Assembly (NCBI RefSeq): GCF_022539665.2 | Contig: NC_081339.1 | Coordinates: 868,001-932,000, forward strand | DNA from: Daphnia carinata | Lineage: Eukaryota > Arthropoda > Branchiopoda > Diplostraca > Daphniidae | DNA length: 64,000 nucleotides | Direction: 5' to 3' | Shown: positions 23,190-32,891 of the stretch, piece after piece | How positions within the stretch are numbered: the first letter of the stretch is position 1 | How the letters are laid out: each line of letters opens with the position of its first letter | Notes under the pieces: model-generated | The model's database searches: none | The model's input: the letters and a program-made list of their open reading frames with translations, nothing else | Told to the model about the DNA's origin: nothing | Position numbers and translations under genes: made by a program

Positions 23190-23330
23190 TGCACTCCCGG
23201 AGGTAATGCTCGGGCTGCAACATATTACCTACCGGATTTGAGGCTCATCGTTCCAATTGGAACAAAGTAAGGATCAGGACTATCTTGAAGGACAAGTAGG
23301 ACTAATACCGTAGAGAAAATTTAAATTTTA
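23190..23330. repeat. Fragment of the AGTCCTATTTC / tRNA-like repeat family
   Basis: TTACCTACCGGATTTGAGGC, then ATCGTTCCAATTGGAAC and a decayed TAGGACTA box, matches 10,850-10,930. Confidence 0.6.
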
Positions 23331-23461
23331 AATGGTTATGGATGTAAAAAAATTCCAAAATCGATTTACTATTATATCTTAGTCTTGTGGTGTACTGAGT
23401 CAATATTACAATAAAAAAAATTATATTATTTTTATTCGGCTTATTTTTTTCATATCTTTTA

Positions 23462-23465
23462 CATG
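23462..23465. repeat. Target site duplication CATG, left
   Basis: CATG precedes the left LTR and follows the right LTR (36,501-36,504), a 4-bp duplication as expected for Ty3/Gypsy integrases. Confidence 0.85.
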
Positions 23466-23830
23466 TGTAATGAGTCAATATACCCTTTCATGTATACTTG
23501 ACGGTAGCCTATGCTATCCTTGACGTAGGTGCGACGCGTAGTGTACACACTACGTCACCACCTATCGAATAGGAGCCGCTCTGAGTATGTTTAGCGCAGC
23601 GCCTCTATGACACGGAGTTGGGTATGGCGCGTGGTATACAGCCATCGCGCCATGACCTTGTCACGCCCCCGCCGTCTAAGCGTGATGCTAATTATCACCA
23701 TGACGTGCGCTGCTGTAGCCCCTTACTGGTATATAAACCCGTGTTTCTTAATCATTAATCGGAGTTGCCTTTGCTCTGTCACTGTGTGCACTTGTACTGG
23801 GGTATAATAAACGGTTATGAGAACCTTACA
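23466..23830 (+). repeat. 5' LTR, 365 bp
   Basis: It starts TGTAATGAG and ends CCTTACA, and is identical to 36,136-36,500 except for two bases. It holds a TATATAAA box at 23,730-23,737 and AATAAA at 23,806-23,811, so the U3 promoter and R/U5 processing signals are both visible. A TAGTGTACACACTA palindrome lies near 23,548. The 66-codon open frame inside is not a gene. Confidence 0.95.
23730..23763 (+). promoter_or_regulatory. LTR core promoter of Gypsy-1
   Basis: TATATAAA at 23,730-23,737, with an expected start site near 23,760. The initiator is not a clean match (CGGAGTT). Confidence 0.55.
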
Positions 23831-23850
23831 TTTAGAGGTCCCAACGAGAC
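23831..23850 (+). other. Probable primer binding site region
   Basis: The sequence directly after the LTR (TTTAGAGGTCCCAACGAGAC) is where a tRNA 3' end should pair. It lacks the usual leading TGG, and I cannot assign a tRNA with confidence. Confidence 0.35.
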
Positions 23851-23947
23851 ATTCAGATATATAAAAGGTTCACCGTAATAAACCCTAAAAGTACATGCGT
23901 ACCACATGAAGTAAGAGCAAAATATACGAGTCCGAAGTTGACGTAGA

Positions 23948-23957
23948 CGAGGTAAGC
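23948..23957 (+). promoter_or_regulatory. Candidate 5' splice site for env mRNA
   Basis: GAG|GTAAGC, with the cut after 23,951. It lies in the leader upstream of the first in-frame gag ATG (24,110). Paired with the acceptor at 30,305 it would place env directly behind the leader. Confidence 0.45.
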
Positions 23958-24109
23958 GAATGTAAAGCACTTTTAAAAATATACAAGTAGTGGCAACTCT
24001 CGAAACCAACCCGATCTACCCAGACTTACCCGTCGTAACATTACCTCCACTATATCCTACCTTACCAACACAAAACTCTGAGACACAAACCCTCAAAGAA
24101 AATTTTGCT

Positions 24110-26692
24110 ATGAAGTGGAAAGAGCTCGTAGAGCTAGAATATAACTATCTCCTCGAGAAAAATAAAACATACCAAACAACTTCAACAACAACAAATATAA
24201 AACAATTGGAAGAAAGGAGAAAACTCTCCCACAGAGAGCTAAACAACGCTCTACAACTATACACTCACTCACTAATAAAGCAAAATCTCGAGACAAAAGA
24301 CGACACCACCTCACACGAGTCAATCAGCAAGACCACTGAAGCCATAAAAAGTCAACTAGCGAAATCTGGCGAAGAAAATAATTTCGTCGACACTCTTATC
24401 CACCAGTTAAAAACAGTCCACGGCAAAGAAAAAGAATTCCTCAGCAAAACGTTAGCTGTCCTTCAAAGTGAAACTTTACACCAGCAAGTAGAAGAGCAGC
24501 AAGCAAAAGATCAGATTACCGCAGAAAATACCAATCTACCAAAACAGATCGAGGGCAACAAGAAAAAGGCAAAGAGTTCAAAGTACACGCTCAGCAGTTC
24601 CCTAGAGGGCCTGCAAGAAAACAACGAGTCCTTAAAAAATTCACTTGAAAAAGCAAATATCCGAATTGCAGAATTGGAGAGTGACTTACAAAAATCACAA
24701 GAAGCTGAAAAATATTTCGAAGAACGGCTGAAAAAGAGAGAAGAAATTACCGAAAACGTTGAAAGAGAGGGTCAAGAGACAATTAATAAACTCGAAGCAG
24801 AAAATATCCAACTACAAGAAAAACTAAACAGTACCAGAAAACAGATAGCAGTAAACGTTGAAAGGATAAAAGAATTAGAAGCAGCTACAAAAGAAATAAA
24901 AACTCAGCTAGACAAGTCAAAAGCAGAAAAAGTCACGCTAACTAAGACACAAGCAGAAACTGTTCTTAAAAATAAAGACCTTGATCGAGCACTTCAGCAA
25001 ATAAAAAAGTAGACAGCAGAACAAGAAAATAAAATATCCCGCCTGGAGAATCGTATCGCAGAGTATAAACAACGATTCATCGAAGCCGAAGAGACCCATA
25101 CAAAACAGGAACAGCCCGGGGAAGTAACAAGATTAATTAATGAAATATACGACCTATCCTCGTTAAGTGAAGTGCAAGATAAATCACTACATTTTGAACT
25201 TGAAGCTGAGCAAATAACAGAACTGCAAAAAGTTATTGAACTATTGGGAAAACAAGTTGAATCCCAAAGTAAAAATATAACCTCCTTGGAAAAAGAAAAC
25301 TATCATCTCAAAAGGACCATGGGTAAACACCACGACGATTCCACCAGACCGGATCTAGGAAGCAGAAAATATACCGCTGAAGAAGAGGCCATGATGAGCA
25401 TCACTCAACCCATTGTAAGAGTGCTGGGAGAGCTTTTTTCGAGGGAAGACAAGAAATCCATCCCGCCATTCAAGGGTAAAAGCACCGATAAATTAATAAC
25501 CGAATGGCTCAAAGCAGCTGAGCACGTGGCCCGAAATAACAACTGGGACGACGAGCAAAAGCTACAATTCTTCTCGGACCGACTTAAAGGAGAAGCCATG
25601 GAATGGCATGAAGCTTACGTCGACGAGAAAGGAGACGAGCTGGAATATGGAGAGTGGAAAGCAGCAATAATTGAAAGATTTCAAGATGCATTTGACATAG
25701 CAGCGCTGAAGAAAAAACTAATGAAGATAAAGCAGAAACCTGAAGAAAATTGCAGAGCTTTCGTGTCGAGATTAAACAGCCTATAGACACCATAGAGGGA
25801 AAGGAAGAAAAACTCGACCACGACAAAACAATAATAGAGGATCAACTATTTAATAAAGTAAAGAAGATGAGAGATGCGACAAAGATAAAAATATTACTTC
25901 AAGGGATCTTACCTAAAGTAAAAGCGGAGCTATACCTCAGACTTCGATTCGCTTTGTAAACAACTGTTCATATCAGAACAGATATTGCACGAAAAGGAAA
26001 ATAATGAAGATAGAGAAATAACGGCAGTAATTGCTGGAATTACAGACCGTGAGAAAGAACAAGATCACGAATTGTCTAAACAAAAAACTGAACTAGAACA
26101 ACTTAGCCAGAGATTATTAGAGTTGGAATGTTTTAATAAAGATCGTGAATCATCACAGGAAAGCAGTGTGCAGATTGCAGCCACCGACCGTTACGGCAAC
26201 AGCGGACGGCAGTCGAACATACGCCAAGGTAGACCAGGTTACCCCAGAGAACAGTACTCAGGCAGAGTCCGTTTCCGAGATACCTTAGACCGCAGCAGAG
26301 CGTCAAGTTATTCACGCAGTAGAGAACCGAGTTTTTCAAAAAGCAGAGAAGCGAGCCCGTTTAGGAGAAACGAACCTACACAACGTTGGGGGCATAACGC
26401 ACCAATAAGGGATCGTGAACCAACATATACAACAGGCTTCCGAAACCAACGAAACCACCCCTATACACATCAACCGGGAAGATACCAACAACCTTTCAGG
26501 ACTAACAACCACGCAGATATCAGGTACCCGCAGCAAAACGATAGCAATCGCCAATATCGCAGTACAGGAGTCCGTACCCCAGTAAACAGAGATATAATTT
26601 GTCATAAGTGTAACAAAAAGGGACACATAGCAAGAGAATGTTGGACCAATATGGCACTTATGAATTATGCGAATCACCAACAAATAGAATAG
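24110..26692 (+). pseudogene. gag: Gypsy-1 gag: coiled-coil region, capsid-like domain, RS-like region and CCHC knuckle
   Basis: The open frame begins at 23,990 without an ATG; the first in-frame ATG is 24,110. Residues to about 400 are Glu/Lys/Gln-rich heptad sequence that should form long coiled coils. The retrotransposon gag domain follows (PPFKGKSTDKLITEWLK...AMEWHEAY...FVSRLNSL, about 25,450-25,790). After it come an Arg/Ser-rich stretch (RSRASSYSRSREPSFSKSRE) and a CCHC zinc knuckle (CHKCNKKGHIAREC) near 26,600. Breaks: TAG at 25,010-25,012, and two compensating frameshifts near 25,785 and 25,940. Function: structural polyprotein packaging the element RNA. The long coiled coil ahead of the capsid domain is unusual. 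Confidence 0.85.
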
Positions 26693-27642
26693 ATAAGGCA
26701 CTAACCCGCAGTAGCATAAAATCGGATAAATTAGATTCTAACATACCCCAACTAATACGCATACCCATTAGAATTTATGGAATAGTAATTAGAGCTTTGA
26801 TAGACACTGGAGCAGCAGCCAGTCTAGTTTCCGCAGATACCTTACTCAGCATAAATGAAAAAGAACTAAAACAAATAAAAAATAAAAATATGCCCACATT
26901 TAGGACCGTATCCGGTCAGACACTAAAATCAATAGGGCAATATGAACTAACAATTACCATAAATAATAACCATTATCACTACTTCTATGCCATAGAAAAA
27001 CTGAACGAAGATTGCATTTTAGGCTTAGATTTTCTATCTAACAATAACGTGAAAATTAATACTAGAAATAGAGAAATATGCTATGACCATTTAGGCGTAG
27101 AACATAGCTATAGGCAGAATATACCGTTATATAACCTAACCTTCGAGAATGCGGGAATTAACATACCAATAATACCAGTACTTACTAACAATCAAGAGGA
27201 AAAACTAACAGCAAAAGATCGCCGTAACTTAGAACCTTTCAGCCAGTGTGATATCTCGAAACAAGACAAGACGAAAGCGCTAGATAGCCAACCACCACAA
27301 TTCAATATCCCAGAATTTGAAACTGAAGTCTTAACAAAAGTAAAAAACTTACTTAACAAACATGAGCAATTATTTGCGGACAAGGAATCAGACCTTGGGC
27401 TCGTATCACGAGTAAAACATTTTATAAATACCGGACATGACATCCCGATTAATCAACGACTCCGTAGAACACCCGAAGCACTGAAAGAAACCGTAAAATC
27501 TAAAATTGAAGTAATGCTAAAAAATAAGATAATAAGGGAGAGCCACAGCCCGTTTGCCGCAGCCATCGTAATGGTACCCAAAAAGGATGGAGAGATGCGT
27601 ATGTGCATCGACTATAGGCCGCTAAATAAAATAACAAATTAA
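26638..27642 (+). pseudogene. pol: Gypsy-1 pol, first part: protease and start of reverse transcriptase
   Basis: An ATG at 26,638 overlaps the gag end by 55 nt in the -1 frame, so translation by frameshift or by reinitiation is possible; no classic slippery heptamer is evident. The aspartic protease motif ALIDTGAAASLVS has its DTG at residues 56-58. The linker ends with SRVKHFINTGHDIPINQRLRR, the entry to the reverse transcriptase, and block 1 ([20 protein letters not shown]). A TAA at 27,640-27,642 interrupts the frame just after DYRPLNKIT. The older copy at 45.2 kb has a lysine codon there, so the stop is a private mutation. Confidence 0.9.
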
Positions 27643-28566
27643 GATAAATACCCTTTACCAAGAATTGACGATACTGTGGATGCATTGTGCGGGTCTATGT
27701 ATTTTTCATCATTGGATCTTTTGAGCGGATACTGGCAAATCGAGATTGAAGAAAAGGATAAATATAAGACAGCTTTCATTTGCGAATTTGGACAGTACGA
27801 ATTTAACAGAATGCCATTTGGGTTAACAAACGCACCAAGTACGTTCCAAAGAGCAATGAATAACATTCTGAAAGACGTGCTGTACAAATTCGCCCTAGTA
27901 TACTTAGACGATATAATTATATTTAGTAAATCGATTAAGGAACATCTATCGCACCTAGATAAAGTTTCCGAGCTTTTGGAAATTGCGGGACTTAAGCTAA
28001 AAAGAAAGAAGTGTGAATTTTTTAAAGAAGAATTGGACTATCTCGGATACATCGTTTCTAGAAAAGGGATAACACCAAATTTGAAAAAATTAAAAGCAAT
28101 TATAGATTACCCCGCTCCCAAAAATACAAAAGAATTGAGTTCATTCTTAGGTTTGGCTAGTTACTACAGGAAATTTATCAGAGCTTTTGCTGATAAAGCT
28201 CATCCATTGACTGCACTTACGAAAAAGTCAGCAGAATGGAAATGGGGAGAGTCAGAAGGGGACGCCTTTAATTGTATAAAGAACTGTCTCATCACTAGAC
28301 CTATCCTGAGTTATCCGGATTTTTCGCGCGACTTTATCATCTATACGGATGCGTCAGGGTATGGAATAGGAGCAGTCTTGGCACAAATACAATCTCTACC
28401 TCAATCAGCGGATTCAGGTGAGACTAACGAACCAGTTCTCAGTGAATCAGACGACACAGAAGTCGTCATTGCATACAGCTCCAAACATCTGAATGACCGC
28501 GAAGCCAAGTGGTCCACCACAGAGAAGGAAGCTTATGCGATCGTTCATGCAATCAACGTATTTTGA
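27643..28566 (+). pseudogene. pol: Gypsy-1 pol, middle part: reverse transcriptase core and RNase H
   Basis: Same frame as the preceding segment. Reverse transcriptase blocks are LDLLSGYWQIEI, FNRMPFGLTNAPSTFQ and the catalytic ALVYLDDIIIFS, then the thumb GLKLKRKKCEFF and LGYIVSRKGI. RNase H follows with IYTDASGYGIGAVLAQ and SSKHLNDREAKWSTTEKEAYA. These copy the RNA genome into DNA and degrade the RNA strand. A TGA at 28,564-28,566 breaks the RNase H; Gypsy-2 has an Arg codon at that site. Confidence 0.92.
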
Positions 28567-28911
28567 ACCTACCTATACGGACGTAAATTTACAGTATACA
28601 CCGACCACCGACCGTTAGAATGGTTAATGAGTAAAGCGGAACCAGCAGGACGACTAGCTAGATGGGCACTCAAAATCCAAGAATATGACATCGTAATTGG
28701 ATATCGACCAGGTAAATCGCACCAAAATGCGGATACCCTTAGTCGTACCCCAGTAGCAACTATAGCTAGTGTAGACGCAAGAGCGATTAAAAGCGAAATT
28801 AAAGAGGAAGAAAGCGAATGGGTTCGACTACAGCATAACGATATAAATTGCAGAAGAATTATAGGTAATTTAATGAAAAAAAAGAAACAGGGAACCAGAA
28901 AGGAAGACTAG
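28567..28911 (+). pseudogene. pol: Gypsy-1 pol, RNase H C-terminus and tether
   Basis: The frame continues after the TGA with YTDHRPLEWLMSKAEPAGR and GKSHQNADTLSR, the last RNase H blocks. It ends at TAG (28,909) in an 11-bp tandem repeat. The next part of pol is in a different frame. Confidence 0.85.
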
Positions 28912-28947
28912 TGGACGACTAGTGGAAGACTAGTGGAAGACTAGTGG
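28905..28947 (+). repeat. 11-bp tandem repeat, four units, inside pol
   Basis: GGAAGACTAGT, GGACGACTAGT, GGAAGACTAGT, GGAAGACTAGT. Gypsy-2 has only one equivalent (GGAAAACTAGT at 49,650), so three units look recently gained. Confidence 0.85.
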
Positions 28948-30242
28948 TACCAGGAAATACAATAAGAGAAATAATGGAAGAAAATCATGATCACATGTTA
29001 GCAGGACATTTAGGAATAGCGAAGACTTTAGCGAGACTACAAAGACAATATTTTTGGCCAAACATGAGAACAGATGTTACGACATACGTTAACAGTTGCT
29101 TAAGATGTGCAAGGCGTAAAGCCTTCGGCGCAACGATAGCACCATTGCAACCTCTGCCACCAGTTGACAGAGTATGGCAACGCATTGCAATGGATATAGT
29201 AGGACCAATTCAAGAAAGTGTTAAGGGATATAAATATGTTCTAGTTCTGTCTGATTATGCCAGTCGTTTCGTTTTTGCATTTCCAATGAAAAACCAGACC
29301 GCCCAAACAATCGCATCCATTATGGTAAATAAAGTGATAACGAAATATGGAGCACCCGAGATTGTGCTAACCGACCAAGGAATGAATTTCCTTTCGAGTC
29401 TTGTTCAAGAAATGTGTAAACTCTTTAAAATCAAGCAGATAAGAACTACCGCCTACCATCCGCAAACCGACGGACTAGTAGAAAGATTCAACAGAACACT
29501 GTGTGATATGCTAGCTTGCTACGTAGTAGATGAACCGGAAGAGTGGGACAAATACCTACCATTTGTCACCTTTGCGTACAACACATCACAACAAGCTACG
29601 CTAAAGGACACCCCATTTTACCTTTTCTTCGGAAGAGAACCAATTCTACCTAACGACATAAAAATAAATCGGAACTTCGAGCACGACGAAGGCAGTAGTG
29701 GATTATACTACCAAAAATGGAGAAACGCTCAAGACCTGGCAAGAAGTCACCTCTTCAAAGCACAAACTAATCAGAAAGGATACTACGATGAAAGAGCAAA
29801 AGGAATTGCGTATAAAATTGGTGACTTAGTAATGCTAAAAGCTCCACCATCAGCAGGTAAATTCATTAACAGGTGGAACGGACCGTTCCGAATCACACGA
29901 AACTTCTCAGACATAACTTACGAGGTCGAAAACATTGAAAACAAAAAACAAAAAGCAACCGTTCACTCTAATCGCCTGAAACTCTATATCCCTCGAGAAA
30001 GTGTACCAAACACCACAGAAGCACTAAATCCAAACGTGAAAATCGAAAGTAAAAACAAACGAGGTCCTGGAAGACCACGTAAAAATATAACAACAGAGAT
30101 TAGCCCCGTAAATTTGAAAAAAGAAATGAACCCCACGAATCCTTTATCCCGGATCACAAACCAAAGAATGTCCTATGCCGAACCAAACACCCCAACCAAT
30201 TCGAGAAATGCCCGCTATAATCTTAGGAAAAGAACTAATTAA
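28944..30242 (+). CDS. pol: Gypsy-1 pol, integrase with GPF module and AT-hook-like tail
   Basis: A 432-codon open segment of pol. It contains the HHCC zinc-binding region (HDHMLAGHLG...CLRCARRK), the catalytic core with DIVGP (Asp), VLTDQGMNF (Asp) and HPQTDGLVERFNRTL (Glu), and the C-terminal RWNGPFRITR module typical of Ty3/Gypsy integrases without a chromodomain. Near the end KRGPGRPRKN resembles an AT-hook, which could help bind AT-rich DNA. Gypsy-2 has a partly matching LGPGRTRKH. The segment itself has no internal stop. It ends TAA at 30,240. Confidence 0.92.
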   Translation: MVPGNTIREIMEENHDHMLAGHLGIAKTLARLQRQYFWPNMRTDVTTYVNSCLRCARRKAFGATIAPLQPLPPVDRVWQRIAMDIVGPIQESVKGYKYVLVLSDYASRFVFAFPMKNQTAQTIASIMVNKVITKYGAPEIVLTDQGMNFLSSLVQEMCKLFKIKQIRTTAYHPQTDGLVERFNRTLCDMLACYVVDEPEEWDKYLPFVTFAYNTSQQATLKDTPFYLFFGREPILPNDIKINRNFEHDEGSSGLYYQKWRNAQDLARSHLFKAQTNQKGYYDERAKGIAYKIGDLVMLKAPPSAGKFINRWNGPFRITRNFSDITYEVENIENKKQKATVHSNRLKLYIPRESVPNTTEALNPNVKIESKNKRGPGRPRKNITTEISPVNLKKEMNPTNPLSRITNQRMSYAEPNTPTNSRNARYNLRKRTN

Positions 30243-30250
30243 GCAAAACT

Positions 30251-30271
30251 AAAAAAAAAAAAAGAAAAAAA
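30251..30271 (+). repeat. A-rich tract between pol and env
   Basis: Thirteen A, G, seven A, then CCTTTAATAATAAAAAG. It separates the pol stop from the env splice acceptor. Confidence 0.8.
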
Positions 30272-30292
30272 CCTTTAATAATAAAAAGTACT

Positions 30293-30305
30293 TTTTATAT
30301 AACAG
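30293..30305 (+). promoter_or_regulatory. Candidate 3' splice site immediately before the env ATG
   Basis: TTTTTATATAACAG precedes ATG at 30,306. Gypsy-2 has TTCCAAATTTCTTTCTCACAG directly before its env ATG (51,043). The AG-ATG junction is kept although the flanks have diverged. Confidence 0.6.
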
Positions 30306-32891
30306 ATGGAGATATCCCTACTAGTAATTTGCGTGTTAGCTACCCTTGAAACTTCCAAAACACTTTACGTGTCCGTATGCGATTGTAAGAATGTGAAAAC
30401 AAGAGGCATACTGGATATAAATTCACCCTATTATTGCGATAAAGAAAATGTCGAAACCAGGCTACATTTCCCACGTTTCCCCACTAGTTATACTCTAATG
30501 ACAAAACAAAAACCCATTAAAACATGGAAAGGATGGACTTGTAAACAATGGATAAAAACAAAAAAAATTACGGGATCCTTTTGGGTTGGATCATTCGACA
30601 CGGTTTTCTCCCAAGAAACAAAACTGATTTCACCGTTAGAATGTTGGGAAATGGTTAACGATAAGAGATGCGGAGGCAATATTATGCAGGCCACCCCAAC
30701 CTCATTAAGTTTCACAGCAACCCCAACGGGAGAGGATGCGTGGTATGCCATTAAAGAATATCGCGTCCTAAATTGCCTTGCAGAAGAGATAACATTAAGA
30801 CAGGAAACCCCTGAAAGCCCAATTGAAAGCCCTTTTGGATATTTAAATGCTACCCAACAAGACGGCCAAATCATTCAAAATCATAATACAATAGTATGGG
30901 GAGATAAATCTAGTAATTTTTCCAATTCCCAAATAATCCTTAAAGGTATTGGATATCTAGAATTGACCCAAACCACAGAAATCGTAAATACCAGTAGACT
31001 CTTAGATACCAGTAGACAAATTGAAATATCATTCTTTAACACCCCTGATAATAATAATAAAGAACTAGCTCAACCCAGCTTTAAAGTAGTCGGCATCCCC
31101 CTAACCTTTTTGATATTCCTCGCCGAAACAACAAGAAAGTTATACAAAATACATAAAAACACCCTACCCTCCTGTAAAAATCAAACCAATATCGACTCAT
31201 GGTCATGCAATGAGTTTGCTGAACCGAGGAATAGCAAAACGAAAAGATCCATAAAGCAAGAAGTCGAAGTCCTTTTAAACGATCCACTCGAAGAAACAGA
31301 ATTGGGAAAACGACTCTACAGCATTTCTTATGCTTGGGGATGGATTCGTTTAGGCCATCCAAAAATAACAAAGATAGAAGAAAACGGCGTAATACGCAAA
31401 CAAGATTCAATCGTTTACATCAAGATAATGTACACCCAAAAACAAGTGACCATCCATAACCAATTCGACATAGACGAAAAATTACCTTACGGAACAGACT
31501 TCGAGTACCTAATGGAACACACCTTACGAATCAGAAGAACCACCACGTGTATAACGACATCGGAGGTAAACACCATCATTACGGGACAGTGCGGTGAACG
31601 GACGTCGCGCTGGCTATTCGATACAAAAAACCACCAGCTAATATCAATGGAAAAACACCTATGCATCACACTACGAGACGAGGACGAAGGAACCAAACGC
31701 TCTTTAATCATGCAAAAATGCAGCAGACCTGACGATATGGACGACAACCAGCAATGGGTATTTGAAACACTAAATTCAAACCCAGAAGTATTAGAGAACT
31801 TCCCAGAAACATCCATCGACGAGCTGGAAGAAATAAGACTAGAACAGAGAAGAGCAATAACGACAACCATTAATTCGCCGATTTTTGGAAACTTAATTAA
31901 ATTCAACCACGGACATGGAAACATCATATGGGATATGATCAGCTGGGGACTACTTAAAAGCGGAAGACCACCAAATGAAAAATGTGTAACATACAACGGA
32001 ACTAACACAATGATGACGCTGGAAGAATGCGACCGAGACTGGATCAAATGCCAAAGAAGCCTACACAAATTGCTAACAAGCAATGACCCACTAGTACAAA
32101 CTCAAACGACAGTCGCAAACTGCAGTAGGACATTGGAACGAGGTCAAGCGTTCGAATATTCAGCGGATTTCCCAATCAGACCTTTCAATACCAACAACTG
32201 TATCAAGGCTAATACAACGATGTTAGTCTTACAGGACTGTTCAAGTACTAGCTCAGTATGGGGAACATTCGAACACACGGGACAATTTATGGCAACGGAT
32301 AGAACGGGATCACACTCACCTGCCTCAGACAGAAAATGTCTGACACTGAAAATAGAAAAGTTAAGCCTAGGACATTGCCACGAAAGGAGCAAGAAACAAC
32401 ACTTCAGCTTCGAGTATAAAAATCCTCACCAAATAAAAACCTTGCCAGCATCAGCTATCATAGCTTTATATACGCAACAATCGTTCGACGGGAAAACTGT
32501 ACCACGAATCCCACCGTTAAACAAACATGAAAATATCAAATCAGTTTTTAGAAGTGAAACGGAAGAACCCCCTACAACAACAGCAAAATCAGTTGGCACA
32601 TCAACCGCCAAACCGACTACGACGACAACGCATCGTCCTATTACAACGAAAACTACAACGACACTTAAACATACAACGACTAGTAAACCAGTGCCTACAA
32701 CGACGACAAAACCATCCACAACGACAAGGCTAACAACAACGACATCAAGATCCACATCCACCACGACAAAACCAACTGCAAAGACAACCTTACCGACGGC
32801 AAAACCTACATCGCCTTCAATAACCACACGAATGGTTACCGCAGCGACATTCAGCATCACTATAGCAAAAATACTACTCCACGACCAGTAG
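30306..32891 (+). CDS. env: Gypsy-1 env-like glycoprotein, N-terminal and mucin-like part
   Basis: 861 codons. A hydrophobic signal peptide (about residues 1-18) is followed by a Cys-rich ectodomain whose spacing is shared with Gypsy-2 (FDCKN/CDCKN...GILDI...PYYC). A KTKR-type basic site near residue 314 could be a furin cleavage site. Around residues 410-490 is a ricin-B-like pattern (RWLFD...CITL...QQWVFE). The last 100 residues are Thr/Lys/Pro repeats typical of mucin-like, heavily O-glycosylated stalks. The frame breaks at 32,891, and the remainder lies in another frame from about 32,860. Envelope role is inferred from position, signal peptide and downstream membrane anchor. The arrangement resembles virus glycoproteins captured by arthropod LTR elements, but the origin is not established here. 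Confidence 0.7.
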   Translation: MEISLLVICVLATLETSKTLYVSVCDCKNVKTRGILDINSPYYCDKENVETRLHFPRFPTSYTLMTKQKPIKTWKGWTCKQWIKTKKITGSFWVGSFDTVFSQETKLISPLECWEMVNDKRCGGNIMQATPTSLSFTATPTGEDAWYAIKEYRVLNCLAEEITLRQETPESPIESPFGYLNATQQDGQIIQNHNTIVWGDKSSNFSNSQIILKGIGYLELTQTTEIVNTSRLLDTSRQIEISFFNTPDNNNKELAQPSFKVVGIPLTFLIFLAETTRKLYKIHKNTLPSCKNQTNIDSWSCNEFAEPRNSKTKRSIKQEVEVLLNDPLEETELGKRLYSISYAWGWIRLGHPKITKIEENGVIRKQDSIVYIKIMYTQKQVTIHNQFDIDEKLPYGTDFEYLMEHTLRIRRTTTCITTSEVNTIITGQCGERTSRWLFDTKNHQLISMEKHLCITLRDEDEGTKRSLIMQKCSRPDDMDDNQQWVFETLNSNPEVLENFPETSIDELEEIRLEQRRAITTTINSPIFGNLIKFNHGHGNIIWDMISWGLLKSGRPPNEKCVTYNGTNTMMTLEECDRDWIKCQRSLHKLLTSNDPLVQTQTTVANCSRTLERGQAFEYSADFPIRPFNTNNCIKANTTMLVLQDCSSTSSVWGTFEHTGQFMATDRTGSHSPASDRKCLTLKIEKLSLGHCHERSKKQHFSFEYKNPHQIKTLPASAIIALYTQQSFDGKTVPRIPPLNKHENIKSVFRSETEEPPTTTAKSVGTSTAKPTTTTTHRPITTKTTTTLKHTTTSKPVPTTTTKPSTTTRLTTTTSRSTSTTTKPTAKTTLPTAKPTSPSITTRMVTAATFSITIAKILLHDQ

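Noticed and set aside
23607-23807. 66-codon open frame, identical at 36,277-36,477
   Set aside because: It lies inside the LTR, and the duplication is that of the LTR. No coding signal.
26590-26692. Programmed -1 frameshift site between gag and pol
   Set aside because: The overlap and frame relation fit, but the only candidate run (CAAAAAG) is not a standard slippery heptamer; left as undecided rather than annotated.
27643-28566. Stop codons in pol as readthrough signals
   Set aside because: The TAA at 27,640 and the TGA at 28,564 are not shared by Gypsy-2, so they are mutations.
32426-32860. 144-codon minus-strand Val-rich open frame
   Set aside because: It is the complement of the Thr-codon repeats (ACN) of the env mucin stalk; the equivalent at 53,244-53,645 minus has the same cause.
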